The notes below the pieces were generated by a model. That model had not been told where the DNA came from and did no database searches. It was given only the letters and a program-made list of their open reading frames with translations. The position numbers and the translations under genes were made by a program. A DNA stretch of 64,000 nucleotides from JBBRHH01 sp963788015 (GTDB lineage: Bacteria > Planctomycetota > Phycisphaerae > Tepidisphaerales > Tepidisphaeraceae): assembly GCA_963788015.1 (NCBI GenBank), contig CAWBEY010000001.1:682001-746000 (forward strand). Reading direction: 5' to 3'. Numbering within the stretch: position 1 is the first letter of the stretch; the number at the start of each line of letters is the position of its first letter. This document shows positions 39,106 through 48,119 of this stretch, piece by piece.

Positions 39106-39962
39106 CTATTTGTCCCCCGCCCGCCCAGCACGTTCAGTCGGATAAAAATCGTCCCGTCCAGCCCCAAATTCCTTGTCCGTCTGCGTAGGCGGTACAGACC
39201 CTCGCAATGGTTCGGCCGCTGAAAGCGGCCGCGTCTGGTTCCCCGCCGCCTCACCCTCCGTACCGGCCAAAGCCTCCCCCCCACCGGCCGCCAGCTTCGC
39301 CTCCATCGCATCGCCTATCGCAACCACGTCCGTCAAATCCACTCCGCCCGCCTCCAGCGCCGGCCCGGCGGCAGACTTCGACTGAAAGATATTCACATGC
39401 TCTCCCCTCGGCCGCCACACGCTTCCAAAAGCAATCAGGTTGATCACCGTCGGCCACAGAATTCCAATCACAACCACACTCCCGCCCAGCCAGATCGTCC
39501 AGATCCATCCCGGATGGTCCCACCACGCATACCGATACCCCACGCCTTTCGCCCCCAGCCGATCCAGATAATCCAAAATCGTCGCGTTCATCGCAAACTG
39601 CCCCACCTGCCGGTCCAGCGGATGAAACGGCGTCGGGGCGATAAAACAGGCCCGCCGCCAAACCGCCTGGCGATGCGAAGCATCGAGCGTTTCAAGCTGG
39701 CCATCAAAATAGTCGCCGCTCACGATATACATCACCCCCTTCTGCCCCAGGGGCGGCGCGAAGGGATAGACCGTTATATTTTTGAAAAGCCGCTCCCCAT
39801 GGAAATCCGTCGTCAGCGCCTCTCAAAACGTTCCTGATCGTTGAGTGCCACCCCAAACCGCGCGATCAGGTCGCCGTCAATCCGGTGCGCCCACGCCAGG
39901 CCAGCACCCACCAGCAGCGAGATCAACAGCCATTGCCAACGACGGATGTCTCTAATCGCCAT
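39106..39962 (-). CDS. Membrane-anchored hypothetical protein (frameshifted)
   Basis: A protein of about 285 residues. It starts at 39962 (MAIRDIRRWQWLLISLLVGA), a signal anchor. It continues HRIDGDLIARFGVALNDQER and, after a frame change near 39825, LTTDFHGERLFKNITVYPF. VMYIVSGDYFDGQLETLDAS and PTPFHPLDRQVGQFAMNATI follow, then a second helix (WIWTIWLGGSVVVIGILWPT). After it comes a charged cytoplasmic tail with VNIFQSKSAAGPALEAGGVD. The two-helix design with a middle outward domain is common among planctomycete DUF-type membrane proteins. It may be co-transcribed with the prepilin-like gene upstream (24-base gap). Confidence 0.65.
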
Positions 39963-39986
39963 GAAGATTCAGCCGTACTGAAAAGT

Positions 39987-40873
39987 TCAATGAATGCCCA
40001 TGGACGTTCCAACAGTGGTAAGCCCCGAATCCGTCATCGGAACCGCATCCACGTGAAAGTCCACGAACAGCACATTCGCCTTCCACTGGTGACGCAGATA
40101 ATCCAGCGTCTCCCGGCCATAGCCACGATTCCCATTCACCATCAACTTGAAGTCATACAGCGTATCGTTCGGGCCGTCGTCGGGCACCATAAGCCAGTTG
40201 TCAAAGTCCATGTCACGAGGCCGGCCGTCCATGGCCAAAAACACAATCGACGGCTGTCTGATGTGGCTGATATTGCCGGCCGGCCAGTTGTCCCGATCGG
40301 CACGCTTTTCCCGCCGCCCCAGAATCGCCTCGTTAAAAACATAACTCGAAACATCCTTCGGCACCGTCCATCCCGGCCCATCTTCTTTCTGGCTCATCCC
40401 CGCCAGCGGCGCGGGTTGACTTGGGCATCGAAAAAGCCTTTGCAGTTCTTCCTTCGCCATGTCCTGTTGCAGATGAACCCGGCTATCCAGGCGGACGCTA
40501 ACGCCCAGCGGCAGCGCAGAAGCAACCGTAACCGGGACCGGCCGTTGCTCCAGATCATCCGTGTAATAGGTGTAGTGAACGCTGCTCGGATCATCCAGTC
40601 CAACCGGATTCACCAAGCCCTGCGCCGGCGCCCAATGCCAACCCGCCGCCGGAAGATAGCCTTGATGATCCATCACATGAAGCTGCGCCGCCTGCCCAAG
40701 GTTACGCAACGTCGCCTTGCACTGAATGTCCTGCGCCGTGTCTTGATGGCGCTCAGCGCCGGCATCAAGAACCCGATCAACAACGCGACAATGCCGACAA
40801 CGATCAGCATCTCCAACAAAGAAAAGGCTCGCGCACACGGCCGGGGAAATCGATCCATCGGGATTTGAAACAT
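39987..40873 (-). CDS. Prepilin-type N-terminal cleavage/methylation domain protein (frameshifted)
   Basis: A protein of about 294 residues. The start at 40873 or its inner ATG leads to CARAFSLLEMLIVVGIVALL, a type IV prepilin signal with the F-S-L-L-E processing site and hydrophobic helix. A frame change near 40735 joins it to NLGQAAQLHVMDHQGYLPAA, a C-P-S-containing middle (LFRCPSQP), and VLFVDFHVDAVPMTDSG near the end. This is the standard layout of planctomycete pseudopilin-like secreted proteins, abundant in these genomes and usually of unknown role, possibly linked to type II secretion. Confidence 0.85.
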
Positions 40874-40888
40874 CTGCGCACACCGTTT

Positions 40889-42829
40889 CTACGGCTTTCG
40901 CTCCATCACATCAATTTCGCTGTAGAACGTGTTGCCGTGGCCGTCGTTGATCTCGGTGACGAACATCACAAACAACAGATAACGGAACCGGCCGACGGTC
41001 CCGCTCTTTCCGCGAATGCTCACCGCATCCTGCCCGCCTGGCGCGGCCCCCTGCACGCGAGTATCGACCGCCGCAAGATACATCCAGCCGCAAGTGGTCG
41101 GATCAACCCCAAGCTTCGGCTTTGGCTCAAAGCTTTCCCCATTCGTCCCGTACACCTTGTAAATCTGCGCCAACGAACGTCCTTGTGCCACGAATATGAA
41201 TTGATCTGTGCGATGTCGATCGGCCGAAGCAGGTCGATCGAAAACCGCCCTTCCAGCCACCATTCCTTAAAGAAGAAGGCATTTTGCGGATCGTCGGGAC
41301 CAGTGGCCGCCAAACCATCGTGCAGATGCGCCAGCGACGTCTTTGGATTCGCTTCGCCATCTACGAGGGTGAAGGTTGCATTGGTGGCCGCATCATCAAC
41401 GGACGGCGGCGGGATAGTCTGAAACTTGAACTCCGCCGTGGCGGCCGCCGGGACGTTGTGCTCCGCCACCACCTCCACCCCATCCCCCTGCAGCGGCGCT
41501 GGGTTCTTGCCCAAAAACTTTTCCAGCGCGCGATAGGTCCCCCGCGCGTCATCGTTCTTCGCCAGCACCTTGCCGTCAGGCCCAATCACATAGATCGGAC
41601 GCGCGGTCGCAAGATATGCATCTGGGACATTGGCCGAAGACGATGCCCCGGCGAATGCCTGGGTCCAGCCAATATTGCGCCGCGAAAGGTAAACCCGCGC
41701 GGCATCCGGCTGCGCGTCTGCGTTGATGCTCAGCATCGCGCAGCGAGAATCTCCCAGAAAACGATCATACACCCGCGTCAGCTCGTTGGCCTCAAAAGAC
41801 GAGCTTCCCGCCCCGGTAGTCCAGAACTGAAGCACAAGATATTTGCCGGCGTAATCGGCGAGATTGATGCTATGCCCATCAGCGGCGGGAACACTAAACG
41901 CCGGGGCGGCCGCGCCCACAGCCAGCTTTTCCTCCACCGCCGGCGCAGCATTGTCACTGCCGCCCGTCGTCCCGGAATTATCAACCACCACATGGCTCGT
42001 GCCCCGTCCCCAGATGCTCTTGGCCAGCAACGTCCCCAGCCCGCCAACCACCACCACAGCCAGCACCGACAACGCAATGACTTTCCCTTGGCCAGTGCCC
42101 AACATGGCGCCGAAACTCTTGCCGGCCGGCACAGCGCCCGCTGGGCTTGTGCTCACCGAAGCAACCGACGCCCCCGCAACTGCGGGCGACGCATTCGCCA
42201 CGACTGCGGCCGCAATGGAAAGTGACAGCCCCGCCGGCGCTGCTTGCACCCCTTTGGCCACCACGCTTGCCGCCAGCGCCGCCGCTGCGGTGGTGATGCC
42301 GCGCCGGCCGAGAAATCCGCGCAGCTCTTCAACGGCGCGCGACACGCGCTGCCGGGCCGCATCCTCGCTGATGCTCAACCGGACCGCGATATCCTTCATG
42401 TGCTTGCGCTCAAAGAAACGCAGCACCAGCGCCGACCGGTTGGGTTCGCTAAGCTCCGCGATGGCCTCGTCCAGCACCGGAGCAACCTCTTCCCACTCCC
42501 CCGGTGTTGTTGGTTTCATGGCGTTGGCCATCTCCGCGGCCTGCTGCTCGTGATACTTCCGGCGGGCGCCGCTCTTCAGGTGATTAAGGGCCGTGAATCG
42601 CGTCGTCGTCAACAGCCACGATGCCAGAACAGCGTCACCGCGCAGGCCCGCCGCGCTCTGGGCCAGCGCCACAAACACCGCCTGCGTGACGTCCTCGGCA
42701 TCCTGATCCTGCCGCACCTGCCGCAGGGCGGCCGAGTAAACCAGGTTCACGTCAGCGCTCGACGATCTGTGCAAAGGCCCGTTGCGAGCCATCCTTTACA
42801 TACTGGCGAAGAAGATCCGTTTCCTGCAT
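40889..42829 (-). CDS. ECF sigma factor fused to a membrane helix, a cysteine-less redoxin-like domain and a C-terminal beta domain (frameshifted)
   Basis: About 645 residues from ATG 42829 (MQETDLLRQYVKDGSQRAFA). A frame change near 42752 leads into sigma region 2 (VNLVYSAALRQVRQDQDAED, VTQAVFVALAQ). Region 4 is ELSEPNRSALVLRFFERKHM and LSISEDAARQRVSRAVEEL. An Ala-rich linker, a transmembrane helix (IALSVLAVVVVGGLGTLLA) and an AhpC/TlpA-like domain follow (INLADYAGKYLVLQFWTTGA). The usual CxxC position reads TTGAGSSS, so it lacks redox cysteines. A second change near 41195 leads to SLAQIYKVYGTNGESFEP and a C-terminal RYLLFVMFVTEIND. That end resembles F5/8-type C domains. Sigma activity could be controlled by the outward domain in cis; that is inference. 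Confidence 0.78.
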
Positions 42830-42955
42830 AAGCTTACCCATCTGCACTACAATGGCCGGCCAGCTTCAAACGTGACAGGGAAAGTCATTGTGCAATGCAC
42901 TGCCGGCAAATTCCAATTTTACAGGCAAGCCCCGCGTGCCGCCCGAATGTCCGCC

Positions 42956-42984
42956 TTGACACGATTCGACAGCAGGCTTACTTT
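42956..42984 (+). promoter_or_regulatory. Predicted sigma-70-like promoter for the STAS/RsbW genes
   Basis: TTGACA (42956-42961), a perfect -35 box, is followed after 17 bases by TACTTT (42979-42984), a moderate -10 box. The STAS gene begins at 43076, leaving a leader of about 85 bases. It lies between the divergent sigma-fusion gene and the STAS gene. Confidence 0.55.
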
Positions 42985-43075
42985 CTGAATTCGAGGGCTG
43001 TTGAGGAATGATCCATCCTATTCTTCGCCGGCCAGGCCGCTTGTCAGCGGCGTTAGCCTTTACGGAAGCCCTGCC

Positions 43076-43435
43076 ATGTCGGAATCATCAGCACGTTTGA
43101 ACATCAGCCAGCACAAGGACATCAGTGTCGTCGAGTTCACCGAGAACAAAATCCTCGATGAGATGAACATCAACGACATCGGCCAGGCGCTGGGCGACCT
43201 GATCGCCACCAAAGACCGCCCGCGGCTCATGCTCGATTTCGCCAACGTCGATCACCTTTCCTCGGCCGCGCTGGGCATGCTGATTAACGTCAACAACCGC
43301 ATCAAGCAGCAAAACGGACAGCTTCGGCTATCGAACATCAAGCCGCAGATCCTCGAAGTATTCATGATTACAAAGCTCAACCGGCTCTTCCGCATCCTTC
43401 CCAGCCGTGCTGAAGCGTTGGGCAGCTTTGAGTGA
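43076..43435 (+). CDS. STAS-domain anti-sigma factor antagonist (RsbV/SpoIIAA-like)
   Basis: A 119-residue single-domain STAS protein. I start at 43076 (MSESSARLNIS); the frame is open further upstream. The strand VVEFTENKILDEM and the phosphorylation segment FANVDHLSSAALGMLINVNN are visible; the conserved serine is in HLSSAALG. Such proteins bind an RsbW-type kinase when unphosphorylated, freeing a sigma factor. RsbW lies 38 bases downstream, and an RsbU-like phosphatase is 6 kb upstream at 36088, completing a partner switch. No RsbV-regulated general stress sigma is nearby, so the output is unknown. Confidence 0.9.
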   Translation: MSESSARLNISQHKDISVVEFTENKILDEMNINDIGQALGDLIATKDRPRLMLDFANVDHLSSAALGMLINVNNRIKQQNGQLRLSNIKPQILEVFMITKLNRLFRILPSRAEALGSFE

Positions 43436-43472
43436 TGGGGGCTTGGGAATCGGGTTCGCAGGAGATTTTTCG

Positions 43473-43931
43473 ATGAACCCAGGCAATGGCCAAAGTTCTG
43501 GAAGGAACCGGCGGCCCAAGGCCAGCGCGGGACGCGGACTGCATTTCACCATCTCATCGGATTTTCTCGCCGGCCGCACGGTGCAGGAGCAAATTCTCGA
43601 GGCCGCCCTTCAACACGGCTTCAACGAAGAAAGCGTGTTCGCCATACGCCTCGCGCTTGAAGAAGCCCTCATCAACGCCATTAAACACGGCAACAAGCTT
43701 GACCCCAACAAGTGCGTGCGCATTCACTGCGACATCGGCCCGCGCCGTGCCGAGATCATCATCGAGGATGAAGGCCCCGGCTTCGAACGCCGCACCATCC
43801 CCGATCCCACGGCCGAGGAAAACCTCTGCAAGCTGCACGGCCGGGGCATCCTGCTCATGGAATCCTACATGAGCGAGGTCGAATGGAGCGAGGGCGGGCG
43901 GCGGGTGAAGATGGTGAAAAACAACCGGTAA
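43473..43931 (+). CDS. rsbW: RsbW-like serine kinase / anti-sigma factor (HATPase_c)
   Basis: A 152-residue GHKL-fold kinase. AGGAG lies nine bases before ATG 43473 (MNPGNGQSSG), fixing the start. Motifs are the N box EEALINAIKHGN, G1 box EDEGPGF and G2 box LHGRGILLM, all intact. RsbW proteins bind sigma factors or other targets and phosphorylate STAS proteins. The gene follows its STAS partner and precedes the rhomboid gene after 140 bases. The N-terminal 25 residues are basic and lack family similarity. Its bound target cannot be told from sequence. Confidence 0.92.
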   Translation: MNPGNGQSSGRNRRPKASAGRGLHFTISSDFLAGRTVQEQILEAALQHGFNEESVFAIRLALEEALINAIKHGNKLDPNKCVRIHCDIGPRRAEIIIEDEGPGFERRTIPDPTAEENLCKLHGRGILLMESYMSEVEWSEGGRRVKMVKNNR

Positions 43932-44071
43932 TTGAACTCCGACGCGCTTCGTCGCGGCTGTCTTCAGCGGGTAAAGTGGCGGGGGTGTCGTCTTACACCT
44001 TCCGCTAAAACCCCCAAAGCTTTCCCACCCATGGCGCTGCGCCATCAAACTCCTGGCCATCTCACCCCTGG

Positions 44072-45132
44072 ATGAACTGGGCACTGATCCTCGTCAACGT
44101 CGCCACCTTCGCCGGCCAGCGCCATGCCTTGGCTCACCGCGCATTATCAGCTCAACGCCCGCGACCCCCACCTGCTCAATTTTTTCACCTACGCCTTCCT
44201 CCACCTGGGTGCCCTGCACCTGCTGGGCAACCTCCTGGTGCTCTACATCTTTGGCAACGACGTCAACCTCCGGCTGGGTCACTTGGGCTACCTCGCCTTC
44301 TATATCGCCAGCGGCATGTTTGCGGCCTGCGCCTTCGTCGTCTTCCAAAGCGGCTGGGGAATGCTCGGCGCCAGCGGCGCGGTCGGCGCCGTCATCGGCG
44401 CCTACCTCGTCCTCTTCCCACACGCCACCTTTAACCTTCGCTCGCGCGAACTTCCCAGCATGTACGTCATCCTCGTGGCATTTCTGTTCAACGTGGCCAT
44501 GAGCTTCACCTCCTGGAGCAACGTGGCCTATGCAGCGCACATGGCGGGCATGCTCTTTGGTTTTGGCGTCTGCATGGGTCTCTTGTCGCTTCACCTCCTG
44601 CCGCGAAGCCCCTGGGACTTGCTGGGCCTTATCCATCGCTGGCACCGCCGCCGGCTTTATCAGGCGCTGGTGCGCGAAGGCTTCGATCCATTCGCATCAC
44701 CCCCGGCGCAGGCCCAGCCGCCCACAACCGATCACGATCGAATCAATGAGCTGCGTGAGCAAATCGACCGCGCTGCGCCGCCCGAAACATCCCCCACGCC
44801 ACCACGTTGTTCATCACCCTCAAAAAACTCGACGCCAGCCAGTTCCTCCCGCGCAGAATCAGCTGGACATCGCCAACGAAATGTTCAGCGACCATCTCTT
44901 CAATCACGCGGCCGAGGCTTATGAGCAATTTCTCCGGCATTACCCCGACTATGAGCAGATAGAGCAGGTGCAGCTCATGCTCGGCCTCATCTACGCCCGC
45001 TACGTCCGCCGCGACACGCGCACCCGCGAATGCCTCATCACCGCCCTGACCCGCCTGCGCGGCGAGCGCGAGATCCAAACCGCCCGCGAGGAGTTATCGC
45101 GGTTGGAGCAGGCACTATCGCGATCAGGATGA
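44072..45132 (+). CDS. Rhomboid-family intramembrane serine protease with helical C-terminal extension (frameshifted)
   Basis: A multi-pass membrane protein of about 350 residues. The catalytic serine lies in MLGASGAVGAVIG (the G-x-S-G motif) and the histidine in AYAAHMAGMLFG. The first-loop motif is FTYAFLHLGALHLLGNLLVL with the family's H-x-x-x-x-H-x-x-x-N pattern. Frame changes occur near 44110 and 44815, and the true start may lie a little upstream of 44072. After the last helix come HRWHRRRLYQALVREGFD, a Pro-rich linker and a TPR-like segment (HAAEAYEQFLRHYPDYEQIE). Rhomboids cut transmembrane substrates. The location behind RsbVW suggests envelope signalling; that is inferred. Confidence 0.86.
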
Positions 45133-45136
45133 ACAA

Positions 45137-46570
45137 TCACCGCCGGAAAAAAGTCTTCCCCTTCGAATTGTATTTGCTCAGCCGGTTGTGAACATACAGC
45201 CCTTCCAGCAGAAACTCCCCAAGGGCCGCAATGGTCGGAGCATCGTTCACGTCCAGGTCCAAATCCCTGGCCATTCGCACCGCCCCCTGCGTCAGGCCCT
45301 TGATCGCCTTCATGTTGTTCACAAATTCCTCTGAATCCAGATCATCCCCGGCCGGGAACGTCAGGTTGCCTTTGAACTGCTCCACAATCCCTTCAAAATC
45401 ATCCGCCGACGCATGCCGGCCAAACACCGTCTTCACCGCCTCACCCGTCAAAGATTTAATCAGCTTGTCCTCCGCCCCCTCCTCCTCGGCCAGCGTCATC
45501 TCGATTTTCCCCCGGCAACTGGCCACCAGATAATTGAGGTCACAGATTCTCGGCACGACCCGCTTCTCGCCCGTCTGCAGCGCCCGCCGCTCGGCGTTGG
45601 ACATCACCGTCTCAAGGTTCGCGATGCTCGTGCGCACGCTCACGCCCGACGATTGGCTCACGTGCGGCGACGACCGCGCCAGCCGCACCACCTCCTCCAC
45701 GATCTCTCCCATGAACGGCAGCATCTCCACCTGCACGCCGCTGGTGCTCACGCCCACGTCCCGCGCCATCCACGCGTTCTGCTTCGCAATCTGCAAGCCC
45801 TCGCTCACTGTCTCTGGATAATGCGTTCGAATCACCGAGCCGATGCGGTCCTTCAGCGGCGTCACGATCCGCCCACGGTTGGTGTAGTCCTCGGGGTTGG
45901 CGCTGAAGATCAGGCACACATCCAGGTTCAGCCGGATCGGATATCCCCGAATCTGCACATCACGCTCTTCCAAAACGTTAAACAGCCCCACCTGAATCCG
46001 CGGCGCCAAATCCGGCAGCTCATTGATCGCAAACAGCCCCCGGTTGGAGCGTGGGATCAGGCCGTAATGCATCGTCGATTCATCCGACAGATACCGACCT
46101 TCCGCGTGCTTCACGAGATCGACCTCGCCAATCAAATCCGCAATCGTGACATCCGGCGTCGCCAATTTTTCGTGATATCGATCCGACCGATGCACCCATT
46201 CAATCCGCGCATCGTCCGCCTGCTCGGCCACCACCCGCTGGCCCGTCTTGGTCATCGGCTGAATCGGATCATCGTTGATGTCCACATCCACCAGCACCGG
46301 GATCCACTCATCCAGAAGGGCCGGCAGCATGCGGAGAATCCGGGTCTTGGCCTGCCCACGCAGGCCCAGGAAAAGCAGATCATGTTTGGAAAGAATGCCA
46401 TTGATGATCTGCGGGATCACACTGTCGCGATAGCCGATGATGCCGGGAAAAAGCTCCTCGCCCGATCGCAGCTTGGCGATCAGGTTCTTGCGCATCTCGT
46501 CCTTCACGCTCATCGGCTGGTAAGAAGTTTTCCGCAGTTGTCCAAGGGTTGATGGCTGGGGGTGATTCAT
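45137..46570 (-). CDS. MoxR/ChlI-type AAA+ ATPase
   Basis: A 477-residue AAA+ protein. Walker A is GLRGQAKTRILRML (G-x-x-G-x-A-K-T), Walker B is GLFAINELPDL, and sensor-type arginines follow (NVLEERDVQIRGYPIRLNLD, FSANPEDYTNRGRIVTPLKD). The gene contains the magnesium chelatase/MoxR insertion and a C-terminal helical lid. Relatives work as chaperone-like motors with a VWA-domain partner, but none is adjacent. A second in-frame ATG (about 46513) is possible. Its stop lies four bases from the rhomboid stop, and the IS256 element begins about 70 bases upstream of its start, probably splitting it from its promoter region. Confidence 0.85.
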   Translation of the reverse strand: MNHPQPSTLGQLRKTSYQPMSVKDEMRKNLIAKLRSGEELFPGIIGYRDSVIPQIINGILSKHDLLFLGLRGQAKTRILRMLPALLDEWIPVLVDVDINDDPIQPMTKTGQRVVAEQADDARIEWVHRSDRYHEKLATPDVTIADLIGEVDLVKHAEGRYLSDESTMHYGLIPRSNRGLFAINELPDLAPRIQVGLFNVLEERDVQIRGYPIRLNLDVCLIFSANPEDYTNRGRIVTPLKDRIGSVIRTHYPETVSEGLQIAKQNAWMARDVGVSTSGVQVEMLPFMGEIVEEVVRLARSSPHVSQSSGVSVRTSIANLETVMSNAERRALQTGEKRVVPRICDLNYLVASCRGKIEMTLAEEEGAEDKLIKSLTGEAVKTVFGRHASADDFEGIVEQFKGNLTFPAGDDLDSEEFVNNMKAIKGLTQGAVRMARDLDLDVNDAPTIAALGEFLLEGLYVHNRLSKYNSKGKTFFRR

Positions 46571-46628
46571 GGTGAGGGATAATAGGACTGCATTTGCGGG
46601 CTGGGCGAAGTTTTGTTGCGCCGCAGCG

Positions 46629-46639
46629 CCCCAAAATCT
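46629..46639. repeat. Target-site duplication, left, of IS256
   Basis: CCCCAAAATCT is repeated at 48020-48030 on the far side of the element. The left copy is separated from the inverted repeat by AGT. Confidence 0.7.
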
Positions 46640-46695
46640 AGTAGTGCAACAAGGTTTCTGTAAATTCCTACCACCGTCGTTCGATCATTGCCTGG

Positions 46696-46744
46696 CCGGC
46701 TGCGTCCCGTAACGAGCCGTAGGCGAGTTATGGGACGCAGCCGG
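46696..46744. repeat. Long inverted repeat (hairpin) inside the IS256 element
   Basis: CCGGCTGCGTCCCGTAAC (46696-46713) pairs with GTTATGGGACGCAGCCGG (46727-46744) with one mismatch around a 13-base loop. It lies 14 bases past the transposase stop on the minus strand, so it may act as a terminator or protect against read-through, though no T-run follows. Confidence 0.7.
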
Positions 46745-46757
46745 GAAAATCACGCCA

Positions 46758-47933
46758 TCACGCTCCCACGATCTCCATGTTAAAGTATGCCTTCTCCTGG
46801 GTCTGCCACTCCTCGTGCAGTTCCAGCAACTGCGATCCAACCAGTCGTGCACACGAGGAGCGGCTGGGGAACACCCCCACCACCCGCGTACGCTTCTTCA
46901 ATCGCTTCATCATGTTCTCCAATAAGTTCGTGCTCCGCAGACGACGACGGTGGTGCTCCGGCAGCGACTCGGCCGCCAGGCAGTCTTCCAGCCCCTCCCG
47001 CAGCATCGCCGCCACCGCAGGGCTGCTCTTCTCCCACTTCTTTGCCATCTCCTCGCCACGCAAGAGGCACTCGCTCTTACTTTCCCCGGCGAACACCGCC
47101 GACAGGTCCTTGTTTAACTCCTTGAGCTTCTTGTACGACACCTTGCGGCCCATCTCCCGCTTGTAATGCACCCGGCAACGCTGCCAAACCACCCCCTGAA
47201 AGTGGCGGGCGATCGCAGCCCGGATCCCGCTGTGGGCGTCGCTCACGATCGCCTTGAGACCCTTGAGCCCCCGGTCCTTCAGCGACCGGAATACTTCTCC
47301 CCAGCTCTCTTCGCTCTCACTGTCGGCTACCCGCCAGTCCAGCACTTCCCGGCGGCCTCCCACCGTGAACCCCACCACCGTCAAAACCGCCTGGCTCACC
47401 ACCTTCCCCTCCACGCGCACCTTCTCGTAGCGGGCGTCGAGCATCAGGTACTCCCAGGCCGTGTGGCCCAGCGAACGGTGCTGGAACTCCAATAACTTCT
47501 CATCCAGCTCCGCCGCCACCCGGCTGACTGTCATGGACGATACATCCAATCCGCACATCTCCTGCAGCACGTTCTGCACGTTGCGGGTGCTGACGCCCTG
47601 GAAGTACATCTCGCCGCACGCCACCAGGAGCGCCCGCTCGCTCCGCTGCCACTTCACGAACATGCTGGGGTGATATGGCTCGCAGCCACGCACCTGCGGA
47701 ACCGACAATTCCAGCTCTCCGGCCCGAGTGGACAGCATCCGCGGCTTGTTGCCGTTGCGGTAGCCACGGCGTGCTTCCTGGCGGGCGTGAGGCTCAGCGC
47801 CCAGATGGGCACACACCTCCTCACGCATGCCAATGTTCACCACCGTCTCCAGCAGCCGCTTGAGGCCCTCTTTGCCCGAAAACAGCCCTTGCAGGCATTC
47901 CACGATCCCGTCGATATTCTCTGTCGCAGCCAT
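46758..47933 (-). CDS. IS256-family (mutator-type) transposase
   Basis: A complete 391-residue DDE transposase. The catalytic acids are D in YLMLDARYEKVR, D in LKAIVSDAHSG and E in RSTNLLENMMKRLKKRTRV, with the family's T-N-x-x-E-x-x-x-R pattern. The N-terminal MREEVCAHLGAEPHARQEAR and RGYRNGNKPRML segments and PQVRGCEPYHPSMF match the family. AAAGGAG precedes ATG 47933. No break is visible, so the element may still move. Confidence 0.95.
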   Translation of the reverse strand: MAATENIDGIVECLQGLFSGKEGLKRLLETVVNIGMREEVCAHLGAEPHARQEARRGYRNGNKPRMLSTRAGELELSVPQVRGCEPYHPSMFVKWQRSERALLVACGEMYFQGVSTRNVQNVLQEMCGLDVSSMTVSRVAAELDEKLLEFQHRSLGHTAWEYLMLDARYEKVRVEGKVVSQAVLTVVGFTVGGRREVLDWRVADSESEESWGEVFRSLKDRGLKGLKAIVSDAHSGIRAAIARHFQGVVWQRCRVHYKREMGRKVSYKKLKELNKDLSAVFAGESKSECLLRGEEMAKKWEKSSPAVAAMLREGLEDCLAAESLPEHHRRRLRSTNLLENMMKRLKKRTRVVGVFPSRSSCARLVGSQLLELHEEWQTQEKAYFNMEIVGA

Positions 47934-48066
47934 CGTTCGTCTCCTTTGGTCAAAAGTCCGGTAAACCTTTGATCGATGCGAACGGTGGCTGACTTAATTT
48001 ACAGAAAGTAAGTTACACTCCCCAAAATCTTCGCGGCCCCATCCCCCAATGCCATTCCCCCAATCA

Positions 48067-48093
48067 AACTTCTGACTTCTAACTTCTGACTTT
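48067..48093. repeat. Intergenic CTTCTGACTTCTAA word repeat
   Basis: ACTTCTGACTTCTAACTTCTGACTTT lies between the two insertion sequences. It is another member of the short-word arrays of this window (compare 25301, 26715, 34284, 37329). Confidence 0.5.
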
Positions 48094-48119
48094 CCTCATC
48101 AACATCCCACCCCACTCCC

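Larger units (their letters stand above)
46640..48019 (-). mobile_element. IS256-family insertion sequence, complete
   Basis: About 1380 bases bounded by imperfect inverted repeats: left 46643-46666 and right 47996-48019 share AGTG, AAC and a 12-base core TTTCTGTAAATT (19 of 24 positions). The 11-base word CCCCAAAATCT flanks both sides (46629-46639 and 48020-48030), the target duplication; IS256 elements usually make 8-9 bp, so part may be chance. The transposase is intact. Insertion was into the region upstream of the AAA ATPase gene. Confidence 0.88.

Noticed and set aside
41700..41900. The redoxin-like domain of the sigma fusion as an active thioredoxin
   Set aside because: The loop after FWTTGA has no cysteines, so no disulfide chemistry is possible there.
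42782..42988. A 68-residue plus-strand frame before the STAS gene
   Set aside because: The other strand encodes the N-terminus of the sigma fusion (MQETDLLRQYV), and a promoter fits this region better.
45413..46552. A 379-residue plus-strand frame opposite the AAA ATPase gene
   Set aside because: It is rich in His, Arg and Gln with no domain, as expected for an antisense shadow of a GC-rich gene.
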